Source of the DNA: Moraxella sp.
GTDB lineage: Bacteria; Pseudomonadota; Gammaproteobacteria; Pseudomonadales; Moraxellaceae
Assembly: GCA_030530785.1 (NCBI GenBank)
Contig: JAUMUJ010000011.1
Span: 1 to 56,225, forward strand
DNA length: 56,225 nucleotides
Direction of reading: 5' to 3'
The position numbers and the translations under genes were made by a program. Under the pieces are notes generated by a model that saw only the letters and a list, made by a program, of their open reading frames with translations, had not been told where the DNA came from and did not search any database. The first letter of the stretch is position 1; every line of letters begins with the position of its first letter. Shown piece after piece: positions 34,272-42,918 of the stretch.

Positions 34272-35501
34272 ATGACCAACCGCCGAGCCTTTTTGGGAAA
34301 AATGGGAGCAACCGCCCTAATCGGGGCGGGGGCATTGACCGCTTGCAATCACGCCCAAAACACCAATCCTACCAACCCAAAAAACCCCAATACACCCACC
34401 AACCCGTTTGCCGACATCACGTATGATTTTTATGGCACACATCAAGCGGGCATCATCACACCTGTTCAGCGTCATGTGTATTTTTTGGTGGCAGATTTGC
34501 ACAGCACTGACGTGGAAGCGATACGCCAGATGTTTCAGGATTGGACAGAATCCGCCGTCAATTTGACGCAAGGCAACAACATCAAGCCCTATGCCAAAAA
34601 TCCCCACCTACCGCCCACCGACACGGGCGAAGCGGACAGTTTGGGGGCGTATGGGCTGACTTTAACATTTGGGATAAGCCCGTCATTTTTAGACAAATTG
34701 GGTTTGTCAGATAAAGCACCGCCAGAATTTAGCGACTTGCCCAAATTCCCCCGAGACCAAATCCGCCCCGAGCTGTCAGGGGGCGACATTTGCATCCAAG
34801 CGTGTGGCGAAGACCCTCAGGTTGCCTTTCATGCCGTGCGACAGCTTGTCCGCCAAGCCCGTTCGCTCATCACGATGAAATGGTCGCAGTCGGGCTATAA
34901 CAGTTTTGATGGTCAGGCGGACACGCCCCGCAATCTGTTTGGCTTTAAGGACGGCACAGCCAACAAAGAAGCCCTAGAAAATGCCGACAAATGGGTGTGG
35001 GCAACAGGGACGGACAAGACCGCTTGGTTTGACGGTGGGACGTATCTGGTGGCACGCCTTATCCAAATGCACTTGGAGACGTGGGACAGGACAAGTCTGG
35101 TCGGACAAGAAGACACCTTTGGCAGACACCGAGACACGGGGGCGAGCATTGGTAAGATGGGTGAGTTTGATGACTTTGATGTCAATGAAAAAGATGATAA
35201 GGGCAATCTTATCATCGCTCCCACTACGCACATGGGGCTTGCCAAACGCACAGGGCTACAAGTGCTCAGACGCTCGTTTTCGTACAGCAGTGGCATTGAT
35301 GTCAAAACGGGGCAATTTAATGCAGGGCTTTTGTTCATCTCATTTCAAAAGTCGCCCATGCAGTTTAGCGTCATTCAAAATGCCTTTGGCAACATTGATA
35401 AAATGACCGAATACACCACGCACATCGGAAGCGGGCTGTTTGCGTGTTTTGGTGGGGTAAGACAAGGCGAGTATTTGGGACAAAGGTTGTTTGAAAACTG
35501 A
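34272..35501 (+). CDS. efeB: Deferrochelatase/peroxidase EfeB (DyP type, Tat-exported)
   Basis: A 409-residue heme peroxidase of the DyP family, exported folded to the periplasm, where it acts with EfeO/EfeU in iron acquisition. A twin-arginine signal NRRAFLGKMGATALIGAGAL lies at the N-terminus; the LTAC that follows could also be lipidated. The DyP motif FGFKDGTANKEA supplies the distal Asp, FGRHRDTGASIG follows, and the proximal heme His lies in APTTHMGLAKRTG. ATGs at 34269 and 34272 are both possible; GGGGGA spacing favours 34272. It follows efeO by 81 bases. Confidence 0.94.
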   Translation: MTNRRAFLGKMGATALIGAGALTACNHAQNTNPTNPKNPNTPTNPFADITYDFYGTHQAGIITPVQRHVYFLVADLHSTDVEAIRQMFQDWTESAVNLTQGNNIKPYAKNPHLPPTDTGEADSLGAYGLTLTFGISPSFLDKLGLSDKAPPEFSDLPKFPRDQIRPELSGGDICIQACGEDPQVAFHAVRQLVRQARSLITMKWSQSGYNSFDGQADTPRNLFGFKDGTANKEALENADKWVWATGTDKTAWFDGGTYLVARLIQMHLETWDRTSLVGQEDTFGRHRDTGASIGKMGEFDDFDVNEKDDKGNLIIAPTTHMGLAKRTGLQVLRRSFSYSSGIDVKTGQFNAGLLFISFQKSPMQFSVIQNAFGNIDKMTEYTTHIGSGLFACFGGVRQGEYLGQRLFEN

Positions 35502-35567
35502 TGGAAAAATGTTGTGGGTAAATCACATGTGTCCTGATGTAACTTTATATTTAAAAAAGGAAAAACA

Positions 35568-37265
35568 ATGAAGCTGTATCAGTTACTGACCATTTTCCTA
35601 TTATCTTTTGTTTGTATTTTTGCTAATGCCGATAACGAAAAAATAAACTTCTCTCCTTTATTTATTCCGTTATCAGACGCAATGGGGGCGGTCAAACAAA
35701 ATAACACCGAACAAGCCAAAGATGATTTGATTATCATAGAAAAAGAATTGGAAAATATCGGCAAAAATACTGACCGACAAAGCGATTTGTACCAAGAAAC
35801 AAAAAACGCCCTAAATCACGCCAAAGCCAATCCCAATAATGACACCCTAAAAGAGCTGTCTGTCAAGCTCTATGCTTATGAAAAAGAGCAAAACCCTGTG
35901 GATTATAGTGTCAAACGCCATCAATTTGCCAAAAATATCGCACCCGTATTAAATGAGTTGGATAATACCATTAAAAATTTTGGTCAAGGTAGCGATATTG
36001 ATAAAGTCAAATCCGTTTATCACACTTTTAATAAAACATGGGTCGCTAATGAGCGTGTGGTTAGAAATACCAGTATGGCACATTATGGCAAAATAGAAAC
36101 CGCCATGGCAATGATACGAGTGGGAATGGAAAATAACCCGCCCAATATCACCATGATGACGGACAATATGGCGATTTTAAAAAGTGCGATTGACAGTTAT
36201 AATCAAGGCGATGAATTAACCGAAGTAAAAAACGATGATGTGGATTTGGCGTATGGGATTGGTTTATTAAAGCAAGGTTTGGAGCATTTTAATGATAACG
36301 ACAAGCCAACCGCCCAAGCCAAATTGGGTGAATTTATCCAAATCTGGGCGATGATTGAAGGCGATGTGCGTACCCGAGATGCCAAACTGTATGCCGAGAT
36401 TGAAAGTGATGTGCCTGTGATTATGGCAAAGGGCGACACACCGAGCGTGGATAAATTGGCGAATTTGATAGAGCGTTTGCAAGCGATAAACCCTAACGCC
36501 CGTTATTCGTGGGTGGATTCTATGCTGATTTTGCTCCGTGAGGGGCTTGAAGCCTTGCTCATTGTCATGGCACTGTTAACCGCCTTGACGGTGGCAGGGC
36601 AACCCAAAGGCAAAAAATGGGTCATGGCAGGGGTCGGCACGGGGCTTTTGGCAAGTCTTATTGGGGCGTGGGCGTTGGTGCATCTGTTTCCTGCTTTGAC
36701 ATCAGGGGCGAACCGTGAGGCGTTGGAGGGGGCGGTCGGTATTGTGGCAGTCATCATGATGATAGGCGTGGGGGCGTGGCTACATTCTAAATCGTCCGTC
36801 AAGGCGTGGAATGCCTACATTAACAAGCACATGGGCGTGGCGTTATCCACAGGGAGCATGGTAGGGCTGTTTGGCTTGGCGTTTTTGTCGGTGTTTCGGG
36901 AGGGGGCAGAGACGGTGTTGTTTTATGCAGGGATTTTGCCCAGCATTGCCATGAGTGAGTTTGTGCTAGGGATAGTTGTGGCGTTGGGCGTGCTTTTTGT
37001 GGTGGCACTCATCATGGCAAAAACGTCTGTCAAATTGCCCATTCCGCTACTGTTTAAGGTTTTGACATGGCTTATCTATGTCTTGGGTTTTAAGATTTTA
37101 GGGGTAAGCATTTCAGCATTACAGCTAACAGGACATTTGCCCAGAGACGTGGTGGATGTGCCTAGTGTGGCTTTTTTGGGGATTTATCCCAGCGTACAAG
37201 GCTTGTCGGTGCAGGCGATATATGTGGTGGTTGTGGCGTTGAGTATGGTGCTGGCAAGGCGTTAA
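35568..37265 (+). CDS. efeU: FTR1-family iron permease EfeU with periplasmic N-terminal domain
   Basis: A 565-residue inner-membrane iron permease. The signal peptide (residues 1-21) leads into a 300-residue helical periplasmic region, then seven membrane helices. The two FTR1 iron-binding REXXE motifs are REGLEALL (about residue 325) and REGAETVL (about residue 445). E. coli EfeU lacks the long N-terminal region; such extended FTR1 proteins occur in other bacteria. The extension may replace the cupredoxin domain missing from EfeO here, which is inference. Last gene of the efe operon, 66 bases after efeB with an AAAGGAAAA Shine-Dalgarno sequence. Confidence 0.93.
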   Translation: MKLYQLLTIFLLSFVCIFANADNEKINFSPLFIPLSDAMGAVKQNNTEQAKDDLIIIEKELENIGKNTDRQSDLYQETKNALNHAKANPNNDTLKELSVKLYAYEKEQNPVDYSVKRHQFAKNIAPVLNELDNTIKNFGQGSDIDKVKSVYHTFNKTWVANERVVRNTSMAHYGKIETAMAMIRVGMENNPPNITMMTDNMAILKSAIDSYNQGDELTEVKNDDVDLAYGIGLLKQGLEHFNDNDKPTAQAKLGEFIQIWAMIEGDVRTRDAKLYAEIESDVPVIMAKGDTPSVDKLANLIERLQAINPNARYSWVDSMLILLREGLEALLIVMALLTALTVAGQPKGKKWVMAGVGTGLLASLIGAWALVHLFPALTSGANREALEGAVGIVAVIMMIGVGAWLHSKSSVKAWNAYINKHMGVALSTGSMVGLFGLAFLSVFREGAETVLFYAGILPSIAMSEFVLGIVVALGVLFVVALIMAKTSVKLPIPLLFKVLTWLIYVLGFKILGVSISALQLTGHLPRDVVDVPSVAFLGIYPSVQGLSVQAIYVVVVALSMVLARR

Positions 37266-37292
37266 AAACCCCAACCTGATGATTGGGGGATT
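37266..37292. terminator. Probable terminator between efeU and metE
   Basis: CCCCAA (37269-37274) pairs with TTGGGG (37283-37288), flanked by A/T-rich sequence between convergent genes. The T-run is weak on the plus strand and better on the minus strand. Confidence 0.55.
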
Positions 37293-37303
37293 TGTGTTGC
37301 CAA

Positions 37304-39559
37304 TCAGTTGGCATACATTTCACGCACTTTTTTGGTCATTTGCACCATGTTGGTAAGGGCGGATATGGTTTCGTCCCAGCCCCGTGTCTTTAGACCGCAA
37401 TCGGGATTTACCCACAGTCGCTGTGCAGGCACATATTTGACCGCTTCATCAATGACCGCTTGCATATTGTCGCTACTTGGGGTGCGGGGACTGTGAATGT
37501 CGTACACGCCTGGTCCGATGGCGTTGGCGTAGCCTTGACCTTTAAATGCGTCTAATAGCTGTAAACCAGAGCGAGCGGTCTCAATCGTGATGACATCAGC
37601 ATCCATCGCACTGATGTGTTCTAGGCAGTCATGAAACGATGAGTAGCACATATGGGTATGGATTTGGGTGGTCTCATCGGCGATGGAGCATGAGTGTTTA
37701 AAGGCATTGACCGCTTGCTCCCAGTAGTGGGCGTGGGCGGATTGTTTGAGCGGTAAGCCTTCACGAAATGCAGGCTCATCAATCTGGATAATGTCAATGC
37801 CTGCCGTCTGTAAATCGCCCACTTCTTGGTTGATGGCGTCAGCGATTTGCAGACGCAATACATCACGAGTGGCAGTATCGCTAGGAGCAAACGACCAATT
37901 TAAAATGGTAACAGGGCCTGTGAGCATACCTTTCATGGGTTTGTTGGTGAGACTTTGGGCATAAGTTGTCCATGAGACGGTCATCGCATTAGGACGGCTG
38001 ATGTTGCCCACCACGATGGGCGGACGCACACAGCGAGTGCCATAGCTTTGTACCCAGCCGTTTGCCGACACCCAAAAACCGTCCATATATTGAGCAAAAT
38101 ATTCCACCATGTCTGTGCGTTCTGCTTCGCCATGCACAAGGACATCAATGCCCAGCTTTTCTTGTTCGTCCACGCATTTTTGAATTTCACGTTTCATGGC
38201 ACTTTCATAAGCGACATCGTCAATCACGCCTTTTTTCCAGTCAGCACGGGCTTTGCGGATTTCTAGGGTTTGGGGAAATGAGCCGATGGTGGTGGTGGGA
38301 AAAAGTGGCAAATTTAACTTGGCATTTTGTTTGGCGTAACGCTTGGCAAAATTGCCTGTACGCACTTGTGGCTTGCCTGCAAGTGGGGTCAGGGTCAATT
38401 TGGTGGCGTTCACATCAGGGGTCGCTTCGCCTGTGGCAAGTTTGGCACATAACACCACTTCGGACAGCTTTTGTTTGGCAAAGGCAAGTTTGCCTACAAG
38501 TTCGGCAGGGATATTTTCACAGGACAAATCCACAGGCAAATGCAGTAGCGATGAGCCAGAGCCTACCCACAGACGCTCACCCAGACGCTCATAAGCAGAT
38601 GTCAAAATGTCAGTGCTTGCCACTTGGTCGGTTGTCCAGACCGAGCGACCGTCCACCGCTCCGACCGATAGGATTTTATGGGTGGGTAGGTGGTCAATCA
38701 CTTGGGTAACGTACTGTTTGGGCTGGGGCGTGCGAGTGATGTCAATGTGAATGCCAGCAACGGGCAGGTTACAAGCGATGTTGCAGTTGTTGCCCAGCGT
38801 ATCAAAGTAGCTTGCCACGATGAGTTTTGGTGGGGTGCGTTGTAGGCTGTTATAAGTCCGCTCAAAGGCTTGTTGCCATTTGTTGTCAAGGTCAAGGCTC
38901 AAAATCGGCTCATCAATCTGCACCCACTCAACGCCACGAGAGCCAAGCTGTGCCAATAGGTCAGCATAGGTCGGTAGAAGTTTGTCCAGATGGTCAAGTT
39001 TATCATTTGCTCTTGATGATGATAGATACAAAAAAGTCAAAGGTCCAATCAGCACCACTTTTAGTGCTTTGTTTATGCCACGCTTGGCAAAAATGGCTTT
39101 GGCATCATCTACTTGCCGAAAGATTTGGGTAAAGTCGGTATTTGAAAAGTCTTGGTCGGCTTCTAGCTCTGGCACTAGGTAGTGATAGTTGGTGTCAAAC
39201 CATTTGGTCATTTGCCAAGCGGGCGTGTCGTCAAACTGACCGGTATGGTCTCGCCCCCGAGCAAAATAAAACTGACGGTCAAAGGTGTCAAGCGTGTCTG
39301 CTCCGACAAAGCGGGCTGGGATAATACCAAAGGCGACAGCGGTGGTCAGCACCAAGTCATAATGAGCAAAATCGCCCGTGGTAATGACATCAAGCCCTGC
39401 GTCAATCTGGTCGTTGATGTTGGTGTCAAACACCGCCCCGATGGTGTCTTGTGTGGCGGTGCGGTCTTGTTTGCCCGCCCAGTATTTTTCTAGGGCAAAT
39501 TTGCTTTGGCGTTTGTCGCCGATACGGGGATAACCCAAAATATGTGATGTAATGGTCAT
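37304..39559 (-). CDS. metE: Cobalamin-independent methionine synthase MetE
   Basis: A 751-residue zinc enzyme transferring methyl from 5-methyltetrahydropteroyltri-L-glutamate to homocysteine. It has the duplicated barrel layout. The N-half opens with SHILGYPRIGDKRQSKFALE. The C-half starts at TTTIGSFPQTLEIRKAR (about residue 430) and carries Zn ligands in IHTHMCYSSF, in the Glu-containing ITIETARSG region and in WVNPDCGLKTRGW. It is transcribed away from the gap holding MetR-like palindromes, with metR 1.2 kb away. Confidence 0.97.
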   Translation of the reverse strand: MTITSHILGYPRIGDKRQSKFALEKYWAGKQDRTATQDTIGAVFDTNINDQIDAGLDVITTGDFAHYDLVLTTAVAFGIIPARFVGADTLDTFDRQFYFARGRDHTGQFDDTPAWQMTKWFDTNYHYLVPELEADQDFSNTDFTQIFRQVDDAKAIFAKRGINKALKVVLIGPLTFLYLSSSRANDKLDHLDKLLPTYADLLAQLGSRGVEWVQIDEPILSLDLDNKWQQAFERTYNSLQRTPPKLIVASYFDTLGNNCNIACNLPVAGIHIDITRTPQPKQYVTQVIDHLPTHKILSVGAVDGRSVWTTDQVASTDILTSAYERLGERLWVGSGSSLLHLPVDLSCENIPAELVGKLAFAKQKLSEVVLCAKLATGEATPDVNATKLTLTPLAGKPQVRTGNFAKRYAKQNAKLNLPLFPTTTIGSFPQTLEIRKARADWKKGVIDDVAYESAMKREIQKCVDEQEKLGIDVLVHGEAERTDMVEYFAQYMDGFWVSANGWVQSYGTRCVRPPIVVGNISRPNAMTVSWTTYAQSLTNKPMKGMLTGPVTILNWSFAPSDTATRDVLRLQIADAINQEVGDLQTAGIDIIQIDEPAFREGLPLKQSAHAHYWEQAVNAFKHSCSIADETTQIHTHMCYSSFHDCLEHISAMDADVITIETARSGLQLLDAFKGQGYANAIGPGVYDIHSPRTPSSDNMQAVIDEAVKYVPAQRLWVNPDCGLKTRGWDETISALTNMVQMTKKVREMYAN

Positions 39560-39598
39560 GATGGCTACCTGAGTGAAATTTAGATTAAATTAAAAATT

Positions 39599-39698
39599 AT
39601 TCATCTTAAAATGTATTTGATGAATGATTTTGTACATGAGACATCATAACCGATTTTTTAAATGAATAAAAATCAAGTTTTTCATGTTATGATGAAAA
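39599..39698. promoter_or_regulatory. Candidate MetR operator region in the metE/MBL-fold intergenic gap
   Basis: The 334-base divergent gap (39560-39893) has two inverted repeats built on the same half-site: ATTCATC (39599-39605) with GATGAAT (39619-39625), and TTTTCAT (39679-39685) with ATGAAAA (39692-39698). MetR sites in enterobacteria are TGAA/TTCA dyads with shorter spacing, so these are candidates rather than exact matches. The rest of the gap is AT-rich and presumably holds both promoters. No riboswitch is recognised. Confidence 0.4.
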
Positions 39699-39893
39699 TT
39701 TTTAATCTAAAAATCCGCCACCACTTAAAAGCCATTATGGTATGATTGCCCTTTATTTTTGTCTAAGTTATTGGCGTGAATTTTAACCCATTTTTTGGTT
39801 GGTTTCGTCTGAAATTTAGCCGAATTATCGGCGTTTTGGTTAAAATTGACATAAAATTTGCAACACAGTGCTATCTTAATCACAGAGAGTCTC

Positions 39894-40712
39894 ATGGAAC
39901 ACCATATTCTATATGATGATGGTCATCACAAATGTATCGCTTTTAATATGAGTGAAGAAGATGAAAGCGTGCCGTCTAATCAATTTATGATTATGGACGG
40001 TGATGAAGCGGCGATTATTGACCCTGGTGGCGATTTGACCTTTGTGCCATTGACTCTTGAAATCACCAAATTTACCAACATGGAAAACATCAAATATGTC
40101 ATCGGCTCGCACCAAGACCCTGACATTTTGGCATCCATGCCTCGTTGGTTGTTACATCTTAACCATACCAAGCTCATCATTCCAAAGTTGTGGGAGCGAT
40201 TTTTGCCTCACTATAATTCCACCTTCACCAAAAGTCGGCTCGGTCAAGGGCTGTCTAAGCAACTGATTGGTGTGCCTGATCGGGGGGCGATTTGTTCGTT
40301 GGGTCAGACGCACATTGTGATTATTCCTGCTCATTTTTTGCATTCGGTGGGTAACATACAGTTTTTTGACCCCGTCAGTGGCATACTGTTTTCAGGCGAC
40401 ATGGGGGCGTCTTTGATTGGGCATTCGGGGGTGGCGGTGGATAATTTTGCCGAACACACTAAAAGCATGGTGGGTTTTCATCGCCGTTATATGGCAAGCA
40501 ATAAGGCGACACGGCTGTGGGCAAATAACGTGCGTAAACTGCCCGTCAAAATGATGGTTCCCCAACACGGCAAACGTCTTGATGGACGGGCGATGTTTGA
40601 TGAGTTTTTGGATTGGATCAGTCAGTTACAATGTGGCATTGACTTGGTGAGTGATGAGACTTATGATGTGAGCAAATTGATGGCGGCAGCAAAAATACCC
40701 CTAAATCCTTAA
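39894..40712 (+). CDS. MBL-fold oxygen-binding diiron (ODP)-type protein
   Basis: A 272-residue metallo-beta-lactamase-fold protein of the ODP/flavo-diiron type without a flavodoxin domain. Presumed metal ligands are in VIGSHQDPDILASMPRWL, IIPAHFLHSVGN, LFSGDMGASL and MVPQHGKRL, which is the His/Asp pattern of the diiron site rather than the HxHxDH of hydrolases. It therefore probably binds O2 or NO, or senses redox state; this is inference. The start at 39894 has AGAGAG upstream. An in-frame start at 39858 is less likely. It lies between metE (divergent) and metR (same strand). Confidence 0.8.
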   Translation: MEHHILYDDGHHKCIAFNMSEEDESVPSNQFMIMDGDEAAIIDPGGDLTFVPLTLEITKFTNMENIKYVIGSHQDPDILASMPRWLLHLNHTKLIIPKLWERFLPHYNSTFTKSRLGQGLSKQLIGVPDRGAICSLGQTHIVIIPAHFLHSVGNIQFFDPVSGILFSGDMGASLIGHSGVAVDNFAEHTKSMVGFHRRYMASNKATRLWANNVRKLPVKMMVPQHGKRLDGRAMFDEFLDWISQLQCGIDLVSDETYDVSKLMAAAKIPLNP

Positions 40713-40804
40713 TGGTGAAATAAATTTAATAAATTAAATTTTTTGCTGAAATATTTTAACTTTCATGTTACACTTGGGTGTTATTTTATCATTAAAATAT
40801 CATC

Positions 40805-41692
40805 ATGCTAGAACTTCGTCATCTACAAATGCTCTCCGTGCTGTCTCGTCTTGGTTCGCTGGCCACCACCGCCGATGAACTTAATTTGACAGCGTCCGCC
40901 ATTTCCCATCAATTAAAAGAATTGGAAAGTTATTATGACATCACGCTCGTCAATCGCCGTACCCGACCTGTGAGCTTTACGCCTGCAGGCAGGCTTGTGC
41001 TACAACTGGCAGATAACATCTTACCACAGGTCGCCCGTACCAAATCCGACATCAAGCGTCTGGCACATGGGCAAGCAGGGCGACTTCGGTTGGCAAGTGA
41101 GTGCCACAGTTGTTTTGATTGGCTCATGCCGATTTTAAATCGCTATCGCAAAGAGTATAGCGATGTGGAGCTGGATTTTGCGTCTGGCTTTGAGCCTGAA
41201 CCACACCAAATGCTCACCGATGGCGACATTGACCTACTCATCACGGCAAGCGATTTGCCCATAGATGGCATCTCGTATCAGCCGTTATTTACCTATGAAA
41301 GCCGTCTTGTGATGTCGCCTGCTCATCGCTTGGCAAGCCAAAATGTGATAAATCCTGCCGACTTGGCAGATGAAACGCTCATCGCCTATCCTGTGGAGCA
41401 ATCTCGCCTTGATGTCATCGCCAAATTTTTAGAGCCAAATGGAGTCGCTCCCAAACATATCCGCACCACTGAGCTTACCGCCATGCTCATTCAGCTGGTG
41501 GCGAGCGAGCGAGGGGTGTCGGCATTGCCCGACTGGGTGGCAAGCGAGTACGAAAAAAAAGGTTGGGTGGTCAGCCGACCGCTTGGGGTGGGGGTGCATT
41601 GTCAGCTGTATGCAGGTGTGCGTGAAAGTAGCGTGGGTATGGCGTATATGGCGGGGTTTTTGGGGCTGCTTGAAGGGATTAAAAAGCCGTAA
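40805..41692 (+). CDS. metR: LysR-type regulator MetR
   Basis: A 295-residue LysR-family transcription factor. The N-terminal HTH is LRHLQMLSVLSRLGSLATTADELNLTASAISHQLKELE (residues 3-40, quoted here only as landmarks). Effector-domain motifs follow MetR closely: LASECHSCFDWLMP with the MetR-typical ECHSC, VELDFASGFEPEPHQ, IAYPVEQSRLDVIAKFL and SALPDWVASEYEKKG. In enterobacteria MetR uses homocysteine as coregulator and activates metE. Its position one gene from metE supports the same job here. A hairpin spans its stop codon. Confidence 0.9.
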   Translation: MLELRHLQMLSVLSRLGSLATTADELNLTASAISHQLKELESYYDITLVNRRTRPVSFTPAGRLVLQLADNILPQVARTKSDIKRLAHGQAGRLRLASECHSCFDWLMPILNRYRKEYSDVELDFASGFEPEPHQMLTDGDIDLLITASDLPIDGISYQPLFTYESRLVMSPAHRLASQNVINPADLADETLIAYPVEQSRLDVIAKFLEPNGVAPKHIRTTELTAMLIQLVASERGVSALPDWVASEYEKKGWVVSRPLGVGVHCQLYAGVRESSVGMAYMAGFLGLLEGIKKP

Positions 41693-41708
41693 ACCCCACC
41701 AAAACCAA

Positions 41709-42143
41709 TTACGGCTCTGGGGCATAAAGCGTTTGGTTTAGGTTGCCCTTATCGTCAAAGTGTTCAACCTTGATGATTTTGCCGTGATGGTACAGTATCC
41801 GTCTCATTTTTGTGCCTGATGGACGGTGATGTTCTGACCAACCGTGTGGTATGCCATCAACAAGTGGTGTGTGCGACATGAGCTGATGGTGGGGATAATA
41901 AATGTCCATATATTGCTCAAAAAAACCATCTTTAACGACCGATTTGATGATAAGGCTTTGGGCGTTTACCCCACTATATACGCCGTCCGTTACCCATTCG
42001 GGGGCGGGTGTTTTGTTTTGTGGGGTTTGGCGTTGTAGGTGGGCGATGATTTCTTCATCGGTGGGGCGTGCGTGATGACCGCCATCTTGGGCATAAGTTG
42101 TGGTCATCAGGGCGACAAGCCAAATTAGGGCGTATTTTTTCAT
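41709..42143 (-). CDS. Secreted hypothetical protein with YwqK/MORN-like tail
   Basis: A 144-residue protein with a signal peptide (MKKYALIWLVALMTTTYAQ) and a His/Pro-rich early region (GGHHARPTDEEIIAHLQRQ). The C-terminal half reads DGIPHGWSEHHRPSGTKMRR, then ILYHHGKIIKVEHFDDKGNL, resembling the YwqK-type MORN repeat found in many periplasmic or effector-adjacent proteins. Function unknown. Its 3' end converges on metR, where AGCCGTAA (41685-41692) and TTACGGCT (41709-41716) form an inverted repeat covering both stop codons. Confidence 0.65.
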   Translation of the reverse strand: MKKYALIWLVALMTTTYAQDGGHHARPTDEEIIAHLQRQTPQNKTPAPEWVTDGVYSGVNAQSLIIKSVVKDGFFEQYMDIYYPHHQLMSHTPLVDGIPHGWSEHHRPSGTKMRRILYHHGKIIKVEHFDDKGNLNQTLYAPEP

Positions 42144-42180
42144 GGTGTTTTTCTGTGTTTTTAGTGAAGGTTTAAAATTA

Positions 42181-42900
42181 TTACTCTGACAAAATGCGGT
42201 AAACAGTTTTTTTCATAAAAGCCTCATAATCATTTAAAATCACGTTTGAGCCTAATGATGTATGGTCAAATTTAGTTGAATTTTTAATAATTAAATTTTG
42301 TGCAGAATGTAATTTTAAATAATGATTGATGTAATCATTTTTATTGTGTAAGTTAAATGCTTGAATGATAGGCAAGTCAATTATATAAATTAAAGTTTTA
42401 TTTGGGCTGTGTAGCCAGTATTCGTTATTATCATAGGATAAAATTTGATATTTTTTAAAATGATTTTCATTAAAATATTCCCACTTACTAAATTCTCCTG
42501 TATTTTTATAATATGGCAATTGGCTAGGTATGATAAAAATCTGAAAATAAGGAATGTTATTACTACGAATATTGGCAGTCTCCCCAAGCATATTTTCAAA
42601 ATAATTATTGGCTTGAGCATAGTTTTGCATGACAAATTTTACTCCAATGCCAGCAATGGGTTGATTGTTGGATAAAATGGTAATATCTACATTTTTATTA
42701 ATGTATCTGCCTTGTATTTTGCTTTCGTTTTGTTCATCGTATCCCAATGATTTGATTTTGTAATTTTCTCCCAAACGATTTGATAGGTCATGAGCGATTG
42801 CTCTATGCAATATTTTTAACTTTTCATTACTGCGAGAATGAGTTTCTAAAAATTTTATAAAAGAAAGCGTTATGGTTTTTAAAAATTGTTGATTATTCAT
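42181..42900 (-). CDS. Probable type II restriction endonuclease
   Basis: A 239-residue AT-rich gene directly downstream of an adenine methyltransferase, which gives the main reason for the call. A PD-(D/E)XK-like core is suggested by GRYINKNVDITILSNNQ (Asp72) and IAGIGVKFV (Lys88), with Gly where the family usually has Asp/Glu. The conserved-looking ANNYFENMLGETANI follows (about residues 97-111). The recognition sequence cannot be read from the protein. It starts 18 bases after the methyltransferase stop, so the two are co-transcribed, methyltransferase first. It may instead be a non-catalytic partner, but R-M is most likely. Confidence 0.7.
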   Translation of the reverse strand: MNNQQFLKTITLSFIKFLETHSRSNEKLKILHRAIAHDLSNRLGENYKIKSLGYDEQNESKIQGRYINKNVDITILSNNQPIAGIGVKFVMQNYAQANNYFENMLGETANIRSNNIPYFQIFIIPSQLPYYKNTGEFSKWEYFNENHFKKYQILSYDNNEYWLHSPNKTLIYIIDLPIIQAFNLHNKNDYINHYLKLHSAQNLIIKNSTKFDHTSLGSNVILNDYEAFMKKTVYRILSE

Positions 42901-42918
42901 AATATCATTTTAATATAT

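Noticed and set aside
34317-34607. Minus-strand frame over the efeB N-terminus
   Set aside because: It is antisense to the Tat signal and DyP domain, with no independent support.
39560-39893. SAM or cobalamin riboswitch upstream of metE
   Set aside because: No conserved SAM-box or B12-box sequence or multi-stem architecture is visible, and a MetR-type operator explains the region better.
42445-42675. Plus-strand frame antisense to the restriction endonuclease
   Set aside because: It is AT-rich shadow sequence without a start signal. An antisense control RNA is possible but nothing in the sequence supports it.
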